Source of the DNA: Curvibacter soli
Lineage (GTDB): Bacteria; Pseudomonadota; Gammaproteobacteria; Burkholderiales; Burkholderiaceae_C
Direction of reading: 5' to 3'
NCBI RefSeq assembly: GCF_029211125.1
Contig: NZ_JARGEN010000021.1
Location: forward strand, 18,197 to 82,196
Length of the DNA stretch: 64,000 nt
Part shown: piece by piece, positions 9,674 to 17,398 of the stretch
Layout of the letters: every line of letters begins with the position of its first letter
Position numbering within the stretch: the stretch's first letter is position 1
Translations under genes and position numbers: made by a program
The notes under the pieces: model-generated
What the model was told of the DNA's origin: nothing
Database searches by the model: none
The model's input: only the letters and a program-made list of their open reading frames with translations

Positions 9674-9733
9674 ATCAAAATTCATAGCTGCCTGCGCTTG
9701 ATACATAAGCGCAAAGTGCCAATTTCTTTCAAA
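9674..9733. repeat. Dispersed ~60-bp repeat in the csy2-csy3 gap
   Basis: The sequence ATAGCTGCC, then CGC, then ATAAGCGC and CCAATTT matches copies at 15180, 21781, 22921, 38983, 41533 and 58276. The gap between csy2 and csy3 (9641-9743) holds nothing else recognisable. Transcription must pass through it for csy3 and csy4 to be expressed. Confidence 0.6.
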
Positions 9734-9743
9734 TTTCTGGCAG

Positions 9744-10811
9744 TCAGTCATAGGCATAGACATCGCTTTCGTCTTCATCCTCCCATTCGCCTGGGGCGTC
9801 AGGCGCTGCATCGGCGGCGTAGCCGCTGCGGCAGCGGTACAGGCCTTGGGCGGCGTCGGTTTCGGCATGCCACAGCAGTTGTTCCAGGCTGCGCAGGCGG
9901 TGGGGGCTGATCCACTCGCCCAGCGAATAGACCGATTCGACGAAGCGCAGCGGCGTGGCGGCGTCGCGGGCATTGGCCACGGCGCCGGCCGCATGTTGGC
10001 CCGACAGCGCGGCGTAGCCCACCGGAATGGGAACGATCCAGCCGCTGCCCCGTGGGCGCAAGGGGTCGTGCCAGCGCACCTTGCCGTCTGCGGCTTGAGG
10101 CTGGTCGGTCTGGGGACGCTCGGCCTCGTAGTTAAAGCGCGAGGCGTGCAGCCAGGCATCGAGCAGAGTGGCCTGCGGAGTGTGTTCGCGCAGCACGCGC
10201 AGCCGCTCGGCCAGCAGGTCGTCGCGCCCCACCAGCGCATAGCCGGGCAGCCATTGGCGGCGCCATTCGCGCAGCCGTGTGGCGCGTTGCTGCGTGTCAT
10301 CGGGCAGCACGGCAATCCAGGGGCGCACGCGCCTGCCGAGTGCTGCGCGCGTTGGCAACAGGCTACCGCCGGCCATGCGCATCTGCGCCAGCACGCGGCT
10401 TGCGTCATCGGCCCATTGCTGCAGGGTGTCGGGCGCGTCCTGCACTAGGCGGGGCAGCGCGCCGGGAGCGCGTTTTTCCGAAACGCTGAAGACCAGCGTG
10501 ATGTCAAGATGGATGCGCCCTTCCTCGACGATGGCGGCCGTGCTGCCGTCCTTGTCCACCGGGTTGCGGGTGAGGTTGAAGCTGTGCACATAGCCTTGCG
10601 TCGTCTGCTCCTGATAGTGGTGGCAGACCACGCCGACGCCATGCAAGTGCAAGGGGATGCCCGCCTGGTTCAGCTTGCGCTCCAGCGCCCACATCAGGCC
10701 GGTGAGGGCGGTGATGGCAGGGAAGCCGTGGGTGAGCGGGCTGGAGATGGCGTTGGCGTTCTGCACGCGCAGGTGGGGGAAGACCAGGATGGCCTGGGGG
10801 TGTTCGCTCAT
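9744..10811 (-). CDS. csy2: Type I-F Cascade subunit Cas5f (Csy2)
   Basis: The 355-aa product pairs with Cas8f to cap the 5' handle of the crRNA. The start segment AILVFPHLRVQNANAISSP and the later GVGVVCHHYQEQTTQGY and SFNLTRNPVDKDG match the Csy2 family. The ATG at 10811 overlaps the csy1 stop by 4 bp (ATGA), so the two are translationally coupled. The last residues are acidic (EWEDEDESDVYAYD). Confidence 0.95.
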   Translation of the reverse strand: MSEHPQAILVFPHLRVQNANAISSPLTHGFPAITALTGLMWALERKLNQAGIPLHLHGVGVVCHHYQEQTTQGYVHSFNLTRNPVDKDGSTAAIVEEGRIHLDITLVFSVSEKRAPGALPRLVQDAPDTLQQWADDASRVLAQMRMAGGSLLPTRAALGRRVRPWIAVLPDDTQQRATRLREWRRQWLPGYALVGRDDLLAERLRVLREHTPQATLLDAWLHASRFNYEAERPQTDQPQAADGKVRWHDPLRPRGSGWIVPIPVGYAALSGQHAAGAVANARDAATPLRFVESVYSLGEWISPHRLRSLEQLLWHAETDAAQGLYRCRSGYAADAAPDAPGEWEDEDESDVYAYD

Positions 10812-12121
10812 TGCGCAGCCTCCAGTTCCGCCTGCAGCACTTTTTTCCATTCACGCGCTTCAACTTCGCTCACGGGGAGCCCGGTCTTCCCGAGTTGCTG
10901 GTTCAGCCAGTTGGCAAAACGCTTGCCCACCTGCGCGGGCCAGTCCATCCATTGCCATTGGCTGGCAAACGCGCCTTCGCTCGGCAATGTGGCGCGCAAT
11001 GGGTCCAGCCACAGTTGCTCTTCTAGCGCTAGGCGGTCGAAGCGGTTTTCCGGATCGGTGCCGGGGCGCGTCCAGCCTGCCGGCATGGCTTGCTGCAACT
11101 CCCCGGCCATCGATACCAGTTCATCGAGCAGCATGTCGATGTAGATCACTCGGCGCTCGCGGGTTTTCAGATTCGGTTCGGGGTCGGATGCGAGGAACTC
11201 TCGCAGCCCGCGCACGGCCTTGCGCACATCGGGGCGGGCGATGAACAGCCGGTCGAACACCGATTCGGCATGCGCGGGCAAGCGCCGCGCGCTGACCGCC
11301 CACGCGGGCGGCAGCGATGACAGCAGGTAGTTCACGCCACCGCGTTCGCTGTTGAGCTGGCTGATGTTCTGCGGCTTCGTTCCACCCATCTTCTGCACGG
11401 CCAGATCGGGGTAGTCGTGGAGTACGCCGTCGTGCGCCTTGCGATCACGCCGAGCCTGGCGGGCGGCCTTGTTGGCTTCGTCGAAGCGATCTTCCTGAAT
11501 CTGCGCATGCACCGCGTGGGCCAGCGATGTGGCAAACAGCGGCGCCAGCAGTTCGTAATCGCCATCGGCGCAGGCATCGCTGCCTGTCAGCCAGTACAAC
11601 TGCTTGGCCCTTGTGTGCGAACTGGGGGGGGCAGCGCGCGGCTGCGTCAGGCCGACAAAGGCGTCGCGCAGCGATCGGGCCTGGGCGGGGTTATTGTGCA
11701 GGGCCTGAATGGCGGCTTCGTCCTCCGCTAGCAGTGCAGCCAGCAGGCTGCGGCCATCAAGCTCCAGCTTCAGGAATTTATAGACATCCAGCGCCCCGGC
11801 AGAGCCGACCACGTCGCCCGTGAACGCTGCGCCCAGCGCGTGGCTGCCCAGCACGCCGAGGCTGGGCAGACTGTTTGGCTCCACATACAGATTGGTGCCA
11901 CGTGCGTCGGGGTGGATGGGTTTGAGGGAGTGGGTGACGGCCTGGATTTGCGTCACGCGCCGTGCGGCATCGTCAATCCAGGCATCGAACTGGTGCTGTG
12001 CCAGTAACTCCGCGCGTTTGGGGTCGTCGTCCTTGAGCTTGTCGAGCTTGGCCTGCAGGCGTTCCTGGATGAAAACATCAATAGCAGACCGCCAGAACGC
12101 TGGGTTGGTGGTTGGCTGCAT
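10808..12121 (-). CDS. csy1: Type I-F Cascade large subunit Cas8f (Csy1)
   Basis: The 437-aa product reads the CC PAM and holds the crRNA 5' handle together with Cas5f. The N-terminus (FWRSAIDVFIQERLQAKLDKL) and internal segments such as GTNLYVEPNSLPSLGVLGSH match Csy1. ATG 12121 is chosen for its strong GGGAGG ribosome site; an in-frame start nine codons earlier has none. It is the first gene of csy1-4. Its predicted promoter (-35 ATGACA, 17 bp, -10 TATCAT on the minus strand) coincides exactly with the target of the mini-CRISPR guide described at 12172-12257. Confidence 0.95.
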   Translation of the reverse strand: MQPTTNPAFWRSAIDVFIQERLQAKLDKLKDDDPKRAELLAQHQFDAWIDDAARRVTQIQAVTHSLKPIHPDARGTNLYVEPNSLPSLGVLGSHALGAAFTGDVVGSAGALDVYKFLKLELDGRSLLAALLAEDEAAIQALHNNPAQARSLRDAFVGLTQPRAAPPSSHTRAKQLYWLTGSDACADGDYELLAPLFATSLAHAVHAQIQEDRFDEANKAARQARRDRKAHDGVLHDYPDLAVQKMGGTKPQNISQLNSERGGVNYLLSSLPPAWAVSARRLPAHAESVFDRLFIARPDVRKAVRGLREFLASDPEPNLKTRERRVIYIDMLLDELVSMAGELQQAMPAGWTRPGTDPENRFDRLALEEQLWLDPLRATLPSEGAFASQWQWMDWPAQVGKRFANWLNQQLGKTGLPVSEVEAREWKKVLQAELEAAQ

Positions 12122-12146
12122 ACATCCTCCCTTAAAAATGTGAACC

Positions 12147-12178
12147 ATGATACTTGGAATCTTATATCATGTCATCCT
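12147..12178 (-). promoter_or_regulatory. csy1-4 promoter and overlapping predicted Cascade operator
   Basis: On the minus strand ATGACA (one change from TTGACA) is followed by 17 bp and TATCAT (one change from TATAAT). An ATG with a strong ribosome site lies downstream at 12121. On the + strand the same 32 bp form a protospacer preceded by CC (12145-12146), the I-F PAM. Its first 16 bases ATGATACTTGGAATCT match the mini-CRISPR guide ATGATCCTTGGGATCT except at positions 6 and 12. Bound Cascade would cover both promoter hexamers. The match is read directly; the promoter and the repression are inferred. Confidence 0.8.
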
Positions 12179-12257
12179 GCCGTGGAGGTAGCTCAGCAAA
12201 TGATCCTTGGGATCTGTCTTCCGTGTTCCTTTTTCTGCCGCATAGGCAGATTTTTGT
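12172..12257 (+). ncRNA. Mini-CRISPR (CreR/CreA-like) guide RNA between csy1 and brnT
   Basis: Two degenerate repeats flank a 30-nt pseudo-spacer. Repeat 1 (12172-12199) keeps the Csy4 stem, CTGCC (12177-12181) pairing with GGTAG (12187-12191) through one G-U. Its handle is CTCAGCAA against CTCAGAAA in the array. Repeat 2 (12230-12257) keeps a perfect CTGCC/GGCAG stem with loop GCATA but no handle. A guide RNA needs only a 5' handle from the first repeat and a 3' hairpin from the second, so the conserved parts are the required ones. The guide begins ATGATCCTTGGG at 12200 and targets the csy1 promoter 20 bp away. CreA and CreR RNAs of this form are known in other type I systems. Transcription is unproven: a TATCAT at 12165 on the + strand could be a -10, but the -35 is weak. 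Confidence 0.8.
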
Positions 12258-12258
12258 A

Positions 12259-12286
12259 TTGACATAGTGAATACGAGAATTAATAT
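12259..12286 (+). promoter_or_regulatory. Consensus-like promoter overlapping the brnT start codon
   Basis: TTGACA (12259-12264), 16 bp, then TAATAT (12281-12286) is close to a full sigma70 consensus. The brnT ATG (12285) lies inside the -10. A transcript started here would begin near 12293 and lack both candidate start codons. Either the motif is not used for brnT or brnT is translated from a longer transcript that begins upstream, for instance through the mini-CRISPR. Confidence 0.4.
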
Positions 12287-12587
12287 GAACTCTGCAGATG
12301 TTCACTACGAAGTCAACGGCGACCTGTTCGTCTGGAGCCGTGTCAAGGCCCAACTGAACTGGCGCAAGCATGGCGTGCGCTTCGAGGAGGTGGCCACCGT
12401 ATTCGGCGACCCGTACTTCGTACTCACGGATGCGTCGCGCAACGACGAGGCGCGCGATGCGGCAATTGGTTTCGATGTCCATGCGCGGCTGCTATTCGTG
12501 GTGCACGTCGAGATTGAGGACACGTGTATCCGAATCATTTCTGCGCGGCGAGCGGAACCCCGCGAAGAGGCTCTTTATGCTGACTGA
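12285..12587 (+). CDS. brnT: BrnT-family ribonuclease toxin
   Basis: The product is 100 aa from ATG 12285, or 106 aa from GTG 12267. The pattern FVWSRVKAQLNWRKHGVRFEEVATVF, then IGFD, then LLFVVHVE, then RIISARRAEPREE is the BrnT signature, a RelE-fold mRNA-cleaving toxin. It overlaps brnA by 11 bp, so toxin and antitoxin are co-translated in the usual toxin-first order. The pair interrupts the cas operon on the opposite strand, between csy1 (divergent) and cas2-3 (convergent). Which start is used is uncertain. By family it would be neutralised by the BrnA encoded next to it. Confidence 0.88.
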   Translation: MNSADVHYEVNGDLFVWSRVKAQLNWRKHGVRFEEVATVFGDPYFVLTDASRNDEARDAAIGFDVHARLLFVVHVEIEDTCIRIISARRAEPREEALYAD

Positions 12588-12861
12588 CCGTTTGAAGACC
12601 CGTTTGACGAAGGATCGACCGATGACGTCGATCACGCTGCGCATTCCCGTGGACGTGGTCGAGTCGATGAAGACCATCGCGCCGCAGCGCGGCTTCTCTG
12701 GCTATCAATCCCTGCTCAAGTCCTACCTGAGCGAGGGGCTGCGCCGTGACGAGCAGCAATTTGCCGCCGCGACGCATGCGCGCCTGATCGAGGCGCTCAA
12801 GCGCCACGGGGTGCCGGTAGAGGTGATCGAGCAGGCAGAGCGCGACGTGGCGGCGGCTTGA
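12577..12861 (+). CDS. brnA: BrnA-like ribbon-helix-helix antitoxin
   Basis: The 94-aa product has the core TSITLRIPVDVVESMKTIA, then GYQSLLKSYLSEGLRRDE, which is the strand-helix-helix arrangement of BrnA/CopG-type antitoxins. These bind the toxin and repress their own promoter. The ATG lies 11 bp before the brnT stop. The gene ends one base before the cas2-3 stop (12863), so the two units are packed tail to tail. The C-terminal half (FAAATHARLIEALKRHGVPVEVIEQAERDVAAA) is helical and longer than in minimal BrnA proteins. Confidence 0.8.
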   Translation: MLTDRLKTRLTKDRPMTSITLRIPVDVVESMKTIAPQRGFSGYQSLLKSYLSEGLRRDEQQFAAATHARLIEALKRHGVPVEVIEQAERDVAAA

Positions 12862-12862
12862 C

Positions 12863-15800
12863 TCAGCGTGTAGGAGTGAAGCCTAGCGCTTCATGAAATA
12901 GCCAGCCATCCCTGCTTTCAGGCAGGCTGGCGGTCGCATACCGCCCGGCGCATGCGCTCAGTGATTGCTCCTGACTCTGCGCCAGCCTCATCAGCTCCTG
13001 CAACAAATCAATCTGCGCCCACGGCGTAAGGTTGGCGTTCGTGTTGAGCTTCAGCCGCACGGCGTGGCGCTGGTTTTCGTCCACGCACACGTAGAGTTTT
13101 TCTCCGCGCCGGTTGCCGTCATCCACGCGGTGCAGCAGCAGGCGCGCTTCATCCTCATCCGGCAAAAATGCCACGTCCACACGTGGTTGCCGGTCATGGC
13201 GGAAGCGCTGGAACTGCGGCAGCAGGCCGGTGAGCCACAGGTGTTCGGGGCTGGCCCAGTGCAGGCTTGCGGCACGGGTCACGGACGTCGTGCCGTGGCT
13301 GTCTGGGGGGCGGGGCAGCATGGCGTCGTGCATACGGGCGTGTTCCAGGTCGGCGAGGTGCTGGCCGGGGTTGAAGTGTGCCTTGGCGACGGCGATGCGT
13401 GCCCGGGCATCCACTGGCCACGCCGATGCGCCGTGGGTATGCTTGGCAAGCAGTTCCTGCAACTGGTGCGAGCGCAGGTGGAAGTGACGCGCGCTGTCGC
13501 GTTGGTCTTGCGTCTGGTCCATCTCGAAACCCGGCTTGCAGAAGGCGGCGCCGCCGGGCTTTTCGTAGGCTCGCAAGTTGCTGTCCATCACCGTCATATT
13601 CACGCCGGCAACCGCGCCGGGGCGGTGGCGGCGCACGCGGCCTGCCAATTGAATGAGCGAGCGCATCGATGACGGCTCGACCACGGCCCAGTCGTAATCG
13701 TGGTCGCGGCCCACTTCGGTAACGGGTGAGCCAAGCACGATGAACAACTGGTTGGACTGCGGACTGGCGTCGAGTAGTGCCCGAATCGCGGGTTGCTGTA
13801 GGGCCGCATCGCTGCCATCTGCCGCCGGGCGGCGGTTGAGCACCGTGTCCAGTTGCCGCTCGATGGCCGAGCGCGCCAGCAGCGGAAACTGCGAGTGGTA
13901 GACGCACAGGTGCACGCGCACGTCGGCTGCGGGTGCGCCTTGCGTGTACATCGCCAGTGCCACGTCGAACAGTGGCCCGATGTTGGCCATGCGGATCAGG
14001 CCGAAGCTCACGCGCTTTCCGCTGCCGGGGTCGATGGTGTGGTTCTGCGGCATCTGGTGCAGGCGCCATGCCTGCTCCAGCGCCAGACGGGCAAAGTCGG
14101 CGCGGCGCTCAGCTTTATCCATGCCATGCCATTTGTCGGGTAAAGCGGCGATCTGCGCGCGGCGGCGCACTTCGGCCTTGGCGAGTTGGGCCACGCGCTT
14201 TTGCACGAAGCCTTCATGGGTGGCGCGAAAGTCCGAGCCATCGGCGCAGTCGGCGGCGCTCTGGTGGAACTCGTCCATCCACAGGCAGCAGATGTTGACC
14301 CGCTCGCCGGGCCGCTCGCTGCGATGCCGTTGGAACACGTCGCGGCCTGCGCGGTAAGCCAGGAACAGCCCTTCCACCAGCGCGGGCGGCAGGGTTGCCG
14401 ACGACAGCAGCACGCGGCTACCGAGCAGTCCGGCCCAATGCACCAGCCGCGTGAGCGCAGGCAGGTCTGCCATGTCGAAATCGTCCGGCTCATCGAGCAC
14501 CAGATCGCCCGTGAGCAGGCGCAGCATGGGCGCGATCTGGCGGCCTCCGCGCAGGCTTTCAGTGGCGGGCGTCAGGTGATCGACAGTGCAGACCAACAAC
14601 GGCGCGGCCAGCAGGCGGCGCGCCTGTGCGTCGCCCATCAGGCGTTGCAGCAGCGGGTGCTGGTCGTTGCCCTCGAACAGCACCTGCCCGCCTTCGTCGA
14701 GCAGCGCCTGGCGCGATGCGGAGCCGGTGGCCTCAGCCTCGTGCTCCCAATGCTCGAACAGCGCGCGGCTGGCAGCGGCGCCGACCTGGATGGCGAGTTG
14801 CTCTTCGTTCAGGCCCAACTCGTTTTGATATACGCGCCCCATTTGCAGTGTCAACGTGCGCAGGCCCACAGCAAACGCGCAGCGCAGGCCCGTGGCCGGG
14901 TCGGCCAGCGCGTTCATGACGCGCGCGTTGCCCAGCGTCTTGCCGCAGCCCGTGGATGCCATGTTGACGATGAAGGTGCCCTGGCTGCCAGCGTGCTGGC
15001 GCACGCTGGCAGCCAGATCGGCGGCCTTGTCCTGCCACTGAAAGCGCGCATCGCGGCTGCGCTTTTTCAGCGCCTTGTGGTTTTGCAGCGCCGGCAGGCT
15101 GCGCGCCAGCGTGGGCAGCGAGCGCGCGACCAGTGTGGCGTGGGCCTGCACGCCCAGCAGGTGTTCATCCAGGGTTTGATGAAAAATTGGCTTTTCGCTC
15201 TTATCTGGCGGGCGCTGATAGCTATCGTTTTTGATGGTGTTGGCGTAGAGCGGATAGCCGGCATTGACGTAAGGCTTGCGCTGCCCATCGTCCCGGACGC
15301 TGGAGTAGTGGTGGTCGGCCAGCATCAGGCACAGGCGGGTCACGTGCATGGCGAACGGATCGTGCAGCACGGCGCCCTGCGCAGTGGATTCCAGCAGCTT
15401 GCGTGCATAGCGGGCGGCCTGCTTTCGCCACGGCACGGTCGTCACCGGCAGCCCATGGGGAAAGCGCCAATGGGACTGTACCGTGACGTTGTCCGCAGAC
15501 TCCTCGCGCGGCTCGTTCCAGTCGGCGCTGAGGCGTTGCAGCAGCCCTTGCAGATCGGCAAGGTTCACGAAAGCGGGGTGCGCCCCGAAGCTCCGCCAGC
15601 GGCTGTGGGGCAGGTCGATGTCCGCATCGCTGCTGCCATCCTTGTGCAGCACCGGCATGCAGGGCAAGCGATGGTGCGTGAGCACCAGCCAGGCCACGGC
15701 CTGCGCCAGCGGCGGCATGGCGGTAAAGGGCAGGTGGTAGCGGGCCTGCGGCTCGTCGATGCCGTCGCGCAGCAAGCGGCCGTTGGAACAGTCCAGCCAT

Positions 15801-16357
15801 TGCGCCTCGAAAGCGGTTGCATCCATGGCTTCATCGGCCAGCCGTTGCAGCCAGCCCGCATCGTCCTCGCCGCCCACGAAGGCCTGGAACAGCCGTACCG
15901 ACACCCATTCGTGCCGGTAGTGGTTGCGCTGGCGCAGGCTGGGGTTTTTCAGGCGGTTCTGGAAGGCGGCCGTCGCCTTGCCCAGGTCGTGCAGCAGCGC
16001 GGCAAGGGCGCCCAGCGCCGTCATCAGCGGCAGGTGGTGCCAGGCGCTTTCGTCGCCGGCGCGCAGCACGTTGCTGGCCGTGGTGTTGGTGGGCGTCGCG
16101 CCCTCGGCGTTGAACTGGCGGCCATCGCCCACCACCCACAGCAGCTCAGTGTGGTCCTTGGCGCGTATCCAGTGGCAGGCCACGGCGGTGTTCTTGCGGG
16201 CGGTCTGGCGCAGCAGCTTGCGCACGGTGTCCAGCCCGGCCTGGGTGATGGGCGTCTGCCAGGTGCGGTCGCCGCAGCGCTCGGCGAACTGGTCGAGGAT
16301 GCGGCGCGTTTCGGTCAGCGCGCGCTTGCTGCATTGGGAGACGAACAGGACGTTCAA
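12863..16357 (-). CDS. cas3: Type I-F Cas2-Cas3 fusion helicase-nuclease
   Basis: The 1164-aa I-F fusion works in both interference and adaptation. Residues 1 to about 95 form the Cas2 domain (NVLFVSQCSKRALTETRRILDQF). An HD nuclease motif HDLGK lies at about 123-127. Helicase motif I STGCGKT is at about 468-474, motif II DEPD at about 622-625, and motif III SAT at about 653-655. The start is a TTG at 16357 overlapping the cas1 stop by 4 bp (TTGA). This gives the exact Cas2 N-terminus of the family; the in-frame extension upstream does not resemble it. Residues about 374-392 are encoded by a copy of the dispersed repeat. It needs its own promoter or the cas1 promoter, because brnTA separates it from csy1. 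Confidence 0.95.
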   Translation of the reverse strand: MNVLFVSQCSKRALTETRRILDQFAERCGDRTWQTPITQAGLDTVRKLLRQTARKNTAVACHWIRAKDHTELLWVVGDGRQFNAEGATPTNTTASNVLRAGDESAWHHLPLMTALGALAALLHDLGKATAAFQNRLKNPSLRQRNHYRHEWVSVRLFQAFVGGEDDAGWLQRLADEAMDATAFEAQWLDCSNGRLLRDGIDEPQARYHLPFTAMPPLAQAVAWLVLTHHRLPCMPVLHKDGSSDADIDLPHSRWRSFGAHPAFVNLADLQGLLQRLSADWNEPREESADNVTVQSHWRFPHGLPVTTVPWRKQAARYARKLLESTAQGAVLHDPFAMHVTRLCLMLADHHYSSVRDDGQRKPYVNAGYPLYANTIKNDSYQRPPDKSEKPIFHQTLDEHLLGVQAHATLVARSLPTLARSLPALQNHKALKKRSRDARFQWQDKAADLAASVRQHAGSQGTFIVNMASTGCGKTLGNARVMNALADPATGLRCAFAVGLRTLTLQMGRVYQNELGLNEEQLAIQVGAAASRALFEHWEHEAEATGSASRQALLDEGGQVLFEGNDQHPLLQRLMGDAQARRLLAAPLLVCTVDHLTPATESLRGGRQIAPMLRLLTGDLVLDEPDDFDMADLPALTRLVHWAGLLGSRVLLSSATLPPALVEGLFLAYRAGRDVFQRHRSERPGERVNICCLWMDEFHQSAADCADGSDFRATHEGFVQKRVAQLAKAEVRRRAQIAALPDKWHGMDKAERRADFARLALEQAWRLHQMPQNHTIDPGSGKRVSFGLIRMANIGPLFDVALAMYTQGAPAADVRVHLCVYHSQFPLLARSAIERQLDTVLNRRPAADGSDAALQQPAIRALLDASPQSNQLFIVLGSPVTEVGRDHDYDWAVVEPSSMRSLIQLAGRVRRHRPGAVAGVNMTVMDSNLRAYEKPGGAAFCKPGFEMDQTQDQRDSARHFHLRSHQLQELLAKHTHGASAWPVDARARIAVAKAHFNPGQHLADLEHARMHDAMLPRPPDSHGTTSVTRAASLHWASPEHLWLTGLLPQFQRFRHDRQPRVDVAFLPDEDEARLLLHRVDDGNRRGEKLYVCVDENQRHAVRLKLNTNANLTPWAQIDLLQELMRLAQSQEQSLSACAGRYATASLPESRDGWLFHEALGFTPTR
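15180..15235. repeat. Dispersed repeat copy inside cas2-3
   Basis: Read on the minus strand it shows AAAACGATAGCTATCAGCGC, then ATAAGAGC and AGCCAATTTTT, matching the dispersed repeat found between genes elsewhere in the window. It stays in frame and encodes about 19 residues between the HD and helicase parts of Cas3. Confidence 0.55.
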
Positions 16358-17352
16358 GCCACGCTCCCGGGCGCTGGGTGATTCGCCATGCGCGCGGTGT
16401 CCAGGGCGATGCGCTTGAGCGTGTCGATGATGAAGTCCAGCGATTCGCTGCGCGTGAGCGCCTCGATGCACTGGTGGCGAAACTGCTGCTCGTCGTCGCC
16501 GCGCATGGCCGACAGGAACGCCTGCGGCAGGATGGCGGCGTCTTTGACCAGATCGGCCGCGTCGAACACCAGCCCGCCGCGCCGCGTCTTGCCGTGCAGC
16601 ACCGCCAGCCCGTGCGGCAGGCCCAGCACCCAGGTGGCCGTTGCGCCCAAGCCGTAGGCCAGGTAGTTGCCGTGGTCGAGAAAACGGTTGGCCGGGTCAG
16701 TGCCCGCGCCGCGCTTGGCGCGGGTGAATTCGCCATAGCCTGTGGCATCCACGGCGAGTTTGAACAACGCCTTGGTCAGCCGGGCCTCGTCGGTCAGCAG
16801 CGCGGTCACATCGGGCGCGTTGGCGATCAGCGGGGTGAACTGCGCCGTGAGCGCCTGCAGCCGCGCCACATCGACTGCAAAGCCCGCTTCGCGCAAGCCG
16901 CGGGTGTTCCATTCGGCCAGCAGGCGCTGCATGCGCCAGGTCTGCAACTGTTTGGCGGCGTGCAGGCGCAGCTCGTCGTCGAACCAGAACCGCGCCCAGG
17001 CCTGAAGGTACTCGGTGGGGCGGTATTCGCTCTGCGGTGCGAGCCAGGCTACGTCCACATCGACCTCATTCGCGCTGAACAGCGGTGTGCCGCCACCACC
17101 GCAAAAGCCCACCAGCACGCCCGCTTTGGAGAGTTCGCGCATGGCGGCCTGGGTGATGGAGGTGCCCGTGCCCAGCAGGATGCTGGTCGTGTTGGCGATG
17201 GGAATATTCCAGTAAAGGCTGCGCTTGCCCGCATCGGTTACGTATTCGACCCTGCCGCCGCTGACCAGGACGCGGCAATGCTCCAGGTAGTACAGGTTGG
17301 CGCGCTTGGAATGGAGGATGGCTTTGAGGTCGGATGCGGCAATGTCGTCCAT
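16354..17352 (-). CDS. cas1: Type I-F spacer integrase Cas1
   Basis: The 332-aa integrase inserts new spacers at the leader end together with Cas2-3. The N-terminus (DLKAILHSKRANLYYLEHCRVLV) and SLYWNIPIANTTSILLGTGTS match I-F Cas1. The metal ligands are apparent as the Glu in LLTDEARLTKALF, the His in GLPHGLAVLHG, and the Asp in GLVFDAADLVKD. It is the first gene of the cas1-cas2-3 unit and ends overlapping the TTG start of cas2-3. Only 46 bp separate it from the next gene upstream, which reads the same way, so it may have its own short promoter or be read through. Confidence 0.96.
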   Translation of the reverse strand: MDDIAASDLKAILHSKRANLYYLEHCRVLVSGGRVEYVTDAGKRSLYWNIPIANTTSILLGTGTSITQAAMRELSKAGVLVGFCGGGGTPLFSANEVDVDVAWLAPQSEYRPTEYLQAWARFWFDDELRLHAAKQLQTWRMQRLLAEWNTRGLREAGFAVDVARLQALTAQFTPLIANAPDVTALLTDEARLTKALFKLAVDATGYGEFTRAKRGAGTDPANRFLDHGNYLAYGLGATATWVLGLPHGLAVLHGKTRRGGLVFDAADLVKDAAILPQAFLSAMRGDDEQQFRHQCIEALTRSESLDFIIDTLKRIALDTARMANHPAPGSVA

Positions 17353-17398
17353 GGCGCACGCCAGTGTGCCCGAGATGCCGGGCCCTGGAAACTATGGG

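Noticed and set aside
9690..9702. AGCTGCCTGCGC in the csy2-csy3 gap, identical to part of the CRISPR repeat
   Set aside because: It belongs to the dispersed repeat (ATAGCTGCC...), lacks the GGCAG partner of the hairpin and has no handle, so it is not a second mini-CRISPR.
12230..12257. Hairpin with T-run taken only as an intrinsic terminator
   Set aside because: The 5-bp stem is short for a terminator and is exactly the CTGCC/GGCAG stem of I-F repeats, placed one spacer length from a second such stem. A double role remains possible.
14186..16381. 731-codon plus-strand open frame opposite cas2-3
   Set aside because: Antisense shadow of cas2-3 with no domain features.
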